64,000 bases of DNA from Akanthomyces muscarius (lineage: Eukaryota > Ascomycota > Sordariomycetes > Hypocreales > Cordycipitaceae): the NCBI RefSeq assembly GCF_028009165.1, contig NC_079243.1:248001-312000 (forward strand), in the 5' to 3' direction. The notes beneath the pieces are model-generated. The model was not told where the DNA came from. It was given only the letters and a program-made list of their open reading frames with translations, and did no database searches. Positions 56,696 through 64,000 of the stretch are shown in pieces; positions within the stretch are counted from its first letter, which is position 1; every line of letters begins with the position of its first letter. The position numbers and the translations under genes were made by a program.

Positions 56696-57178
56696 CTAGG
56701 TCATCTTATCAGACCAATTCGCAGTAGGTTCCGGCTGCGGTGGCGAATCCTGGTAGCTTGCTTCCAGCATCTCCAGCTCCCGGCGCTTCTTTGCCGTGTT
56801 GAGACTGAGCAGGCGCCGCGCCATAGACAACGCTTCGCGCGTCAGCCCCGTATCAGTGGCGCGGACGAGCTTTCCCAGGCTCTCAAAGGCCTTTGAGATG
56901 TGCGCATTCGCGGTCAGCGTGGCCATCGCAAGAAGAACACAGGTGTACTGGAACACGCTGCCAATGACGTTCCAAAACATGTGTCCTTGGCCGGCGATCC
57001 AGGAGCCGGCGACTGTGGCCACATTGCCACTATTGATCACCAGCTGGATGATTTCTTCGGGTATGCCTACTTTGAGCTGGTACATGCGCCGGTAGAAGCA
57101 AAACGTTTGGAGCGCCAGGGTGACGAAGAGCCCGAATGAGCGCAGGTGATTGAAGAACGGCATGCAGCATGGGCGCAA
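56696..57178 (-). pseudogene. C-terminal fragment of a fungal Zn2Cys6-type regulator
   Basis: The frame reads FNHLRSFGLFVTLALQTFCFYRRMYQL, NSGNVATVAGSWIAGQGHMFWNVIGSVFQYTCVLLAMATLTAN and LTREALSMARRLLSL. This is the style of the last 150 residues of fungal_TF_MHR regulators. No zinc cluster or upstream exon continues it; the region beyond 57180 is out of frame. Probably a truncated gene. Confidence 0.55.
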
Positions 57179-57736
57179 AACAGATCGCCCGTGGCAAACC
57201 GTTCCAAGCTACGGACGGAGAGGCGCTGGCCAGACCACACTCCCTGGCAGCGGGAAATAGGCAGTCGAATCTGCCGGCTTCTTTTGCACATCTGCACCAA
57301 TGAGTGCTTCCTTTCAACAAATATTAGCAACGCAGAAAAAGGAGGGTTTACAGCCAGGAGCAGTTGTCTATAGAAACCGTTGGCCACGTTTCTGCCTTCA
57401 TAGTCTTGTGCTCGCTCCAAGTCAACACTACCGTCTGAAACAACTCAGCCCAATATGCCAGAACGAGATCCAGCCATTTTTGAGTATGCTGACAGAGCAA
57501 GTCAGAGGAGTTAGGAAAATATGCCATCTAATCGTGTCTGCATCGACGATTCCAGCATCAAATATGGATTTAAAGTGTCAATTTCTTGGTTGATGAGATG
57601 TTTGGCACTGGGTAGTAGGCCATTGTTGGCGGTCGTGTTGAATGGCGCTTCGGAAGCAATAGGTGCAAGCATATTATTCAAGGTGTCTGTACATCGTAAG
57701 CGGCTGCTTATTTGTGCCGACCACCCCATTCCGCGT
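57179..57736. other. spacer, no supported gene
   Basis: Lies between the regulator fragment and the bZIP gene, likely 3' flank of the latter. Confidence 0.35.
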
Positions 57737-58467
57737 TTACATACCGGTCATGACGGGCGTCGTCGTCAGCTGACCCTGTGTCGGAGACCGCATCTTGGTA
57801 ATAGACTTTGCTACTGCCGACACAGGGGATGCCGACACCACGGGTGCATTCTGCTTACCGCTCATGCGGCGCACAAAGTTGCCCGCCTCATTACGGATCC
57901 AATTGTCAATGTTGGCGTCGCCGCAGGCGGCGTGGCCCATGACAAGGTGCTTGAGCTGGGCCACCTCCTCCATGAGGTCTTTCGTCTCGCTGCGTAGGGC
58001 CTTATATGTAGTCTCGAGCGCGATCTTCTTGCGCTCGAGGCCGTCCTGCCACTCCTTCTTGCGCTGACGGCACTTGGAGGCAGCGGCGCGGTTGCGCTCG
58101 AGCTTGCGCCTGCGCCGCTTGTCTGCAGTGCCTGTGGTGGCGCCGCCCCGTTTAGACTTCGACGATGTAGCGGCTGTTCTTGACTTGCTAGCCATTTCGC
58201 CTTGCTCCTCGTGGTGGGCTGTTTTGGTGTGTCAGAGACTTCTTCTTCTTCAGGAACGTCGTCGTCTTCCGTCTCGGGTGTGTCGGGCGCGGTTGAGCGC
58301 GTCACGGATGAGATGGGTATTGTGCGAGAAGAGGCAGTGTCTGTTTCAAAAAGCGGCTGCTGTTGCAGGAGAGTGCCTGGGTCGATGGACAGATTGGTTC
58401 CTGCTAGCATGGCGGATAGACCAGGATCCAGCAGTGTGTTGTTCATACCCGTAGAGCGTGTTCGCAT
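57737..58467 (-). pseudogene. bZIP transcription factor, with a one-base frame change between N-terminal and bZIP parts
   Basis: From ATG 58467 the first frame gives NTLLDPGLSAMLAGTNLSIDPGTLL and an acidic part (ETEDDDVPEEEEV), ending TTRSKAK at about 58195. The bZIP part is one base out of phase and starts with its own ATG 58195: SKSRTAATSSKSKR, RRRKLERNRAAASKCRQRKKEW, then a leucine zipper and HAACGDANIDNWIRNEAGNFV. The basic region and zipper are intact (ATF/CREB-like). Either one base was lost or added, or the 152-residue bZIP protein is made alone. A sequencing error is possible. If expressed alone it would lack the activation region and could act as a competitor. Confidence 0.78.
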
Positions 58468-58845
58468 TGTTGTGAGATGCCTGCGTTGTTGTTATTGTTG
58501 CCTAATTAGGCGCAAGACGAACACAGAGTCTGGCAATAAAAGGCTGCAAATCTTGACGGTGAATTGGGGATGTTGTTTGCAATGCCCGGTGATGTTTTTA
58601 ATGGGAAATAGAGCTTGTAGTTAAAGCTGTCACCTCAGTTATGTGAGGGCTCGATAGCACGTCGCAGCTTTGGCAAGACGTAGTTCGAGCACTGTGTTGT
58701 AGGTGAATGACGGGTGTGGGTACCAGAAATGCTGGGTTTCATTGATACGAATTGACACAAATAATAAGGGACACAACGCTACAGAGCAAAAAGTGATAAA
58801 CCGGGAGAAAATGGACATTTTCCTCCTGCTGCCGCCTAGCGAGCC
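58468..58845. promoter_or_regulatory. upstream region of bZIP gene
   Basis: No coding frame. Presumed bZIP promoter and leader. Confidence 0.35.
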
Positions 58846-58849
58846 AGAA

Positions 58850-59067
58850 ATAGCGGTTCAGATGTGACCCGCTAGGTAACTAGAACCCACCAAAAGCACT
58901 AGCTACACCCATAGCGGGGGTTTTACGGGTACCGGTACTGTTATAGGTGTCGCAGGTTTCCAGCATAGTGCGCTGTATTTTGACTGTTGGCTAGAGAGCC
59001 ATAAATAGCGGTTCAGATATACCCGACCGGCTAGCTTACACTCACTAAGAGCACTAGCGACACCCAT
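58850..59067 (+). repeat. two direct copies of a 65-75 bp repeat
   Basis: Copies at about 58850-58912 and 58995-59067 share AAATAGCGGTTCAGAT, then CCCG or CCCGC, GCTAG, AAGAGCACTAGC or AAAGCACTAGC and ACACCCATA. They flank about 80 bp of other sequence. Confidence 0.65.
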
Positions 59068-59262
59068 ATTGAGCTTGGTTGGGTTCTGCGAAGAGCTGAG
59101 CGGCATAGCGTTTGTGCTGGAACCAGTGAGACAGCAAGAAATCACACACTTTGCGTGCCCACCTCCGTCTTTTTAGCGCTAAACATGATGTTTAATTATA
59201 TGCAACAGACACGACTTATGCATGAATGAACACCGTAGTATGAATATAGTAGTATCATCTTT

Positions 59263-61146
59263 ATGTTCACAAATCTGGGGCAGCTGACCTGCAGCAGCAC
59301 CTCACGTGATCTCGACTCAAACACCCACCCAGTTCAAATGCCATTGCTTCTTCGACACAAACCATCGAAAATGACGGCACTGGCGCTATGCGAAATCGTC
59401 CGCAATGTCCTTGAGAATCTGAGTGATGTCTCAGACCTCCTGGCTTGCGCATGCGTTAATAAAGTTTGGAATGAGGAGGCCCTGAGAATTCTTTACCGCG
59501 GATCCTTGACAGATACACAATTTCGCTCACCTGATATTGAGTCTTTAAATTGCCTGCTTGTTGCATCGCGAGAACGGTTTGCCTTCAACATGGGCTTCGT
59601 GAAACATCTACTGCTCCACCCGAATGCGCCTAGTAACGATGAAATAGCCCACCCAACACGTCGTATCGCTTGTTTACAGAAATGTCGAGCTTTGCGCCGC
59701 CGTCACGATACCGAGCTTATGTTTTCCTCTCGGAGGACCTGTCTCTCCAGCTTGACGATTCCCTTTGAGATAATGGGAGAAGACTTTTCTCAAGCGGCCG
59801 ATCTGCTTGTGCAGACAAGCATAGAGTTTCTGGCCATAGATATTTCGTACTGTGGACTTTTAGCAGATTGTTTCAGTCCTCAACCGGGCTCGGGTGTTCC
59901 GATGGCACGTCGTGAGACTTCGACGCGGCGAATGGTGCAATGGGCTAACCGCGTCTAGAAAACCTTCGAAAATCTACGGGCCCTAGCGATCTACTATTCA
60001 GAGAATGATGAAGATTTTGATGAGCTTTGTGAGCTGCTGGCAAATTGCAGCTTGCGTTTCCTACATCTCGAGAGTCAATTCAGCACCAACCAGGCCACGG
60101 GTGCGATCCCGGACAACTTGCTTTTGAGTTTGAAAGAACAGACAGCACTCGAGGTTCTAGCATTGACGGGGATGCATTGCGATATCTTGAAGAATTCTGA
60201 CAACTCCAATCAGATGAACGCTGACAACGAAACCGCATGGCCTCTGCTGAAGGCCTTATATCTCCGAACGTGCCACCCACTTTGTCTGAAACAACTTTTG
60301 AAATTTAAATATGTTCAAATCATTGCCGTTGAACAATCTGAGCCGAGTGCTCGCTGCATCACACCTGAGGCCGCTGGCTATATAGGGATGTGTTGCGCGT
60401 TGCGGGCGCTCGATCTTGGAGAGCACGAGATCGGCGGAACTGAAGTTATCAGGATCGCTCGGGGCTGCCCAAAATTGAGATATCTGCGGCTAGGCAGCAT
60501 TTTGAACGCAGAAACCTCGGACTTCGTGGGAGACACGTTCTTATCCATCATTCGGAGTCTTCCTTACTTGGAAGGCCTAGAGATCCTGTCGAAATTTCGA
60601 ATGGATGGCGCGATACTCGAAGAAATTGCTCTTTGTTGTCCCCGGTTGACTTTTCTCGAGCTTCCGTTCGCCCGCGTCGACATCTCTTTGACGACGCTAT
60701 GTGGTACATCTCCTCTATCGCTCCTGAGGGGTCTTCAACTGTATGCTATTTGGTTCGAGCGTCCGAAACATCTGTTACAAACTGAGGTGCTCGGAAGACT
60801 TGCAGTGGAATGGCGCAGGGTGTTCCCAAACTTGCCAGTGATACCATGTCACGGAGACGTATACTGGAGCAAGGATGATGCAGACAGAGACGAAGAGATG
60901 AGTGACGAAGACATGGTCTATCAAAAACCCGCATCTGACTTTGACGATTACGGCTCGAGCTGGTTTATATTACGAGTGAAGCTGTGGAAGACCCTTGATT
61001 ATGCAAGAGACACATTTTTACTGGACAAAATGAAAAATGTATGGAAGAGGAAATTCGAAGTGGAAATGATCGGCTGGCCAGTCGTGCCGTTTACAGTCTT
61101 TTTAGACCCAAACCTGCATTCCACGACGTCTCGCGAGTACGATTGA
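59263..61146 (+). pseudogene. F-box/leucine-rich-repeat-like protein with a single in-frame stop
   Basis: From an ATG (59338 preferred) the protein begins MPLLLRHKPSKMTALALCEI and NLSDVSDLLACACVNKVWNEEALRILYRG, an F-box-like start. Leucine-rich helical repeats follow (FLAIDISYCG, LEVLALTGMHC, LRALDLGEHEIGG, LRYLRLGSI, LEGLEIL, LTFLELPFARV), ending in an acidic region and a basic tail at 61146. The frame is continuous except for TAG at 59956-59958, between WANRV and KTFENLRAL. CAG or TGG is the likely parent codon. Full length would be about 600 residues. F-box/LRR proteins select substrates for SCF ubiquitin ligases. Confidence 0.75.
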
Positions 61147-62154
61147 CGGCGCAGCCATGGTCAATGCAAACGTACACATCTGGTGACGAGTCCTTGATAT
61201 TTACCAGTCGACTTCTTAGGAGGATTCTGGCATTATTAAGATTGCAGCTCGGAAGAGAACGTGTAGATGATACGTGTGCTCGCGGTTTCCGGTTAGGTGA
61301 AAGACGGTTTGCGTAATCAGCTAGCTGCCGGTAACTAGAGCTGATTTAAAAAGATAGTTGAAGGACAATGTATGTATTAATATGATATTATCTTGCATAT
61401 CAATAAGAATCTAGTGTCCTCTTGGGGCTTCACATTGCTCATATCCGACCCTTTCCCTCCTTGTTTTCGCTAGTTGCGTTGCAGCCTGTGCGCGGTGTAT
61501 TTTTTTGCGAGTTTCCCATTCTTCAATCAAGCGCTTTGAGTTTGCGGCATCCGCTTCCCTAACGAGGGAAGGCTCCCAAACTACCCAGTAGTAATTTTTT
61601 CCCATCTATCCACTTTCCAGACGCAGCTAGGAAGATGGTAATTGGCTGGCAGTCCGTATTGACCAGTACGCCACTCCATAGTCAGACAACTGAAAAGCAA
61701 AAGAAAAAGAAAAGAAAAAAAAGTAGAGTGTAGTTAGTCATATGAAATTTGAGTTCCGTAAACTTCCTCGGATTTTTTTCCCGTCAGCCATTTTGCATCA
61801 TCTTCGCTTTCATGTCCGTCGCGCACCTTGTGCTTTATAGCGAGGCCAGCCTTTGACTTGTCATGTGTTTTCCCATCAGTTCACGCTCTAAAGATACCTT
61901 GCGTGTCTCAATCCATATTCTTTTCTGTTTTCCTTTTCTCTGGGTTGTCCTTCCTGCTATACTTCGAGTCTTGGCTTCCTTTCTCACTAGAAACATCTTT
62001 CCTCCACCCTCGGTTCGCACTTTCTACTCCTTCACTTGCCGTCTTTTTCTCTTCCTCCATGATTTAAACCTGCTCTCTTGTTCGCTTTGACCACCTACTA
62101 TCAAGTTTTGCATTCTATAACTTCTTTAGCATTGCCACCACAGCCACAATCACA
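61147..62154. promoter_or_regulatory. spacer and pyrimidine-rich leader of the C2H2 gene
   Basis: No supported gene. From about 61900 the plus strand is strongly C/T-rich, as in leaders of well-expressed fungal genes. A purine run lies near 61690-61725. Confidence 0.45.
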
Positions 62155-62784
62155 ATGGAGGCTCTTGACGCTGCTGGCCGCAAAGTCTCCCTACTTAACG
62201 ATGAGGTTCCTCGCCGACATCCTTCGTATGCAGTCTCCCATGTCGATGCTACCCCTCCTTCCGGTGCCTCGTCTCCGACCAGCCAGCGACCATGGCGATT
62301 GGGCTCCTATGACTCTCAAATTACCAGTGATAGCGATGCCGCCTCCCCACTCACTTCCACTCTCGGCCATTCCTACGCCACGTCGCAAACAGCCAGCCGC
62401 GCTTCCAACACCAAGCGCCCGCTGCACTCCGCGCGAAGCCGTTCCGCCTCCAACAAGGATGAGATTCCCGTTACTAGCCAAGACTACCCTGCCAAGCGCT
62501 ACCTGTGCCGCTTCCGCGACTCTCACAGCTGCGATAGGACCTTTACCACCTCCGGCCACGCCTTACGCCACTCGAATATTCACACCGCTAAAAAGGATAC
62601 CCAGTGCAGCTATCCAGGCTGCCAAAAAAAGTTTACTCGCGTCGACAACATGAAGCAGCATCTCAGGACGCATTACAAGGACAAGTCCCGCGCCACAGAG
62701 CACAACTCTGCTGCCGGTCATGAAGGATACCCCATCGCTGCGATGGAGCTCGTCCATGATACTTCCCGTAATTCTTCCGATTGA
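62155..62784 (+). CDS. small C2H2 zinc-finger transcription factor
   Basis: One exon of 209 codons; ATG 62155 in a good context (ACAATGG). The N-terminal 110 residues are Ser/Thr/Pro-rich. Two fingers follow: LCRFRDSHSCDRTFTTSGHALRHSNIH and CSYPGCQKKFTRVDNMKQHLRTH. The second matches the C-x4-C-x12-H-x3-H spacing; the first has a looser CX6C. Two adjoining fingers of this type occur in many ascomycete regulators. It lies between the F-box remnant and the BAH-PHD gene. Intact; target unknown. Confidence 0.85.
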   Translation: MEALDAAGRKVSLLNDEVPRRHPSYAVSHVDATPPSGASSPTSQRPWRLGSYDSQITSDSDAASPLTSTLGHSYATSQTASRASNTKRPLHSARSRSASNKDEIPVTSQDYPAKRYLCRFRDSHSCDRTFTTSGHALRHSNIHTAKKDTQCSYPGCQKKFTRVDNMKQHLRTHYKDKSRATEHNSAAGHEGYPIAAMELVHDTSRNSSD

Positions 62785-63626
62785 TGAAGCGTAACGCAAT
62801 GGGTTGCGAAGAATTCAAAGTGTGCTCAAGACTCGATGAGTCAATAATGACCGGTTACAAGGCCAGGACTGAAAGAGAAAATTAGAAGGGCTTGAGGGTG
62901 CCATAACAGCCCGCGCGGTTGAAACTGCAGTGACTGAAAAGGATTTCCAGGACAAGGTGCGCACCGCTGCAAGCTGCGGCGCATCTCGGTAGAGGCGGCC
63001 GCCAACATCATGATGCGGCGGCTCGGTGTGTTTACATGCAACGAGCGATCCAGACAGCATCGGCGCGTATCTCAGCCTTTCTCTTCCTAGTCCTTTGAGC
63101 CGGTTCCAGTAGGAACCGCCTCGAAGCTGCCCAAGCTGCTGCACGACTGGTACAATGCCTATACATACTCGAAAATTCGGCACAGGCTCTACCTCTTGTC
63201 GCCATGTTGCCCCCCCCGCCCCCAACACTCGGCTGTAGGTTCCAGTCTCATCACTCTGTCATACGCCTCAACGAATCCTGGACGTAAGCCCATCAAATTC
63301 GTCGCAGACTTTGACATAGCCCCGGATGTGAATCACTCCTTCCAGATTTATGGCAGACATCCCAGGCATTTATCCGCACACACTCGCAGATCTGATTGAC
63401 GGACGGGTCATATGTCGCACGCCTGGCCTCGAGGTCATGCTCAATTTGGCGGTAGATATGGCAAGCCGTTGAGTAAGTCGGACCCACGGACGCCTGTGGC
63501 TCTTGAGAGGCTGAACCGATACGAAAAAGGCATGCTATCTATCATATCTAGCTTCTTCCACCTACCTCGAGGTTTCAAAGGCTTCTGGAGGTAAGTGGAA
63601 AGACTTAGTTCCGTAGTGGCTCCTTC
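62785..63626. other. spacer, no supported gene
   Basis: C-run near 63208-63221. Short frames on both strands near 63250-63480 look partly protein-like but have no domain. Likely 3' flank of both neighbours. Confidence 0.35.
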
Positions 63627-64000
63627 TTATTTCATATCAGCGCCACATAGCAGGCATAGTACTGACTCTGACCACGTCTTCGCACTGCCAGCAAAGCTAG
63701 GTCGTAAATCCTTGATTTCCCAAACCATTGGTCCGTCGCTCATGCGCAGTGTTGCCTGGAAGAGCTCAAGGTATAGTTTCGTGTCAGACTCCCGTGGACG
63801 TCCCGTTTTCTTCCTGGGTGCACGTTTACTGTGCCTGGCGGTTTGTGATATCGCTGGCGCCGACCGTTCCGCCGACCGTGAATCAATTTCTTCGCGGCAC
63901 TTTGCCAGTACACCAGTGCTTGTCTCGGCTTGTACGGAAATTATGTCGTAGGGCTGCTCGTCTTCCATCGTGACCGCGTTTAATGGCGCTTGGGCAGACT
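63627..64000 (-). CDS. second BAH-PHD family protein, C-terminal part (cut by window end)
   Basis: The frame is open to the window edge and ends at 63627. It reads SAISQTARHSKRAPRKK-like basic sequence, then LYLELFQATLRMSDGPMVWEIKDLRP and SVLCLLCGADMK. It aligns with the tail of the BAH-PHD protein at 9212-9661 (LLHAALRMRDGPMLWEIEVSRP.. and CLLCSAKIE), including a shared SAQ(V/A)P start. So a paralogous gene continues past the right edge. The BAH and PHD parts are outside the window. Confidence 0.75.
   Translation of the reverse strand, partial: SAQAPLNAVTMEDEQPYDIISVQAETSTGVLAKCREEIDSRSAERSAPAISQTARHSKRAPRKKTGRPRESDTKLYLELFQATLRMSDGPMVWEIKDLRPSFAGSAKTWSESVLCLLCGADMK

Noticed and set aside
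59910..59960. Possible 47-bp intron (GTGAGA...CTAAC...TAG) removing the stop in the F-box/LRR gene
   Set aside because: Signals look good but splicing would shift the frame and run into a stop soon after, whereas the unspliced frame continues the LRR text.
1..64000. tRNA and rRNA genes
   Set aside because: I looked for T-loop-like GGTTCRANYCC with pairing arms and for rRNA-like blocks and found none I could support by eye; a covariance-model search would be decisive.
1..64000. Secondary-metabolite gene cluster
   Set aside because: An MFS exporter and regulators are present, but no PKS, NRPS, terpene cyclase or tailoring enzymes.

Overview
The window is nuclear DNA of a filamentous ascomycete. 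Its genes carry short introns of about 47-117 bp with GT-AG borders and CTAAC-type branch sites. Its families are typical of Pezizomycotina: a rhodopsin-like (Pth11-type) seven-helix protein, Zn2Cys6 regulators, a QDR-type MFS exporter, F-box/ankyrin proteins, a 2EXR protein and a NACHT-STAND protein. A Sordariomycete, possibly Hypocreales, is likely but is an inference. Species cannot be read from the sequence.

The region looks like a degraded, subtelomere-like accessory compartment. About a dozen genes look intact: DOMON-b561, BAH-PHD, rhodopsin-like, GPI-anchored, MFS, a 567-aa membrane protein, a Zn2Cys6 factor, ferroportin-like SLC40, palmitoyl-protein thioesterase and a C2H2 factor. They lie among broken genes and transposon pieces. 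The pieces include a Tad/I-like LINE in at least four places, two pogo/Fot fragments, a hAT transposase and a solo LTR with its target duplication. There are also three minisatellite arrays, an interstitial TTAGGG tract and a roughly 0.9 kb inverted duplication joining 10.6-11.5 kb to 47.9-48.8 kb.

Layout. 1.7-3.0 kb: DOMON-cytochrome b561. 5.6-13.7 kb: split LINE with an ORF of unknown function, a BAH-PHD gene and telomere-like DNA between its halves. 15.3-16.4: rhodopsin-like receptor. 17.5: pogo fragment. 18.1-23.6: same-strand run of a GPI-anchored protein, an MFS exporter and a single-pass membrane protein. 24.2-27.5: minisatellite, solo LTR, hAT. 29.1-30.9: CP2/grainyhead factor broken by an internal inversion and a stop. 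31.9-33.7: membrane protein. 34.8-37.4: minisatellites, helicase-like remnant, LINE 5' end. 38.2-41.1: broken ankyrin/F-box and kinase/KilA-N-like genes. 41.3-47.3: intact island (Zn2Cys6 factor, ferroportin, thioesterase). 47.9-52.4: inverted duplicate, 2EXR remnant, NACHT protein with near-identical 33-residue repeats. 53.9-57.2: aspartic protease cut at a pogo piece, and a regulator fragment. 57.7-58.5: frameshifted bZIP. 59.3-61.1: F-box/LRR gene with one stop. 62.2-62.8: C2H2 factor. 63.6-end: second BAH-PHD gene, cut by the window edge.

Recurrent breaks of the kind CAG to TAG or CGA to TGA suggest repeat-induced point mutation or plain decay. The strongest leads are the repeat-bearing NACHT protein (possible self/non-self recognition), the inversion inside the CP2 gene, and the BAH-PHD promoter copied to another locus.
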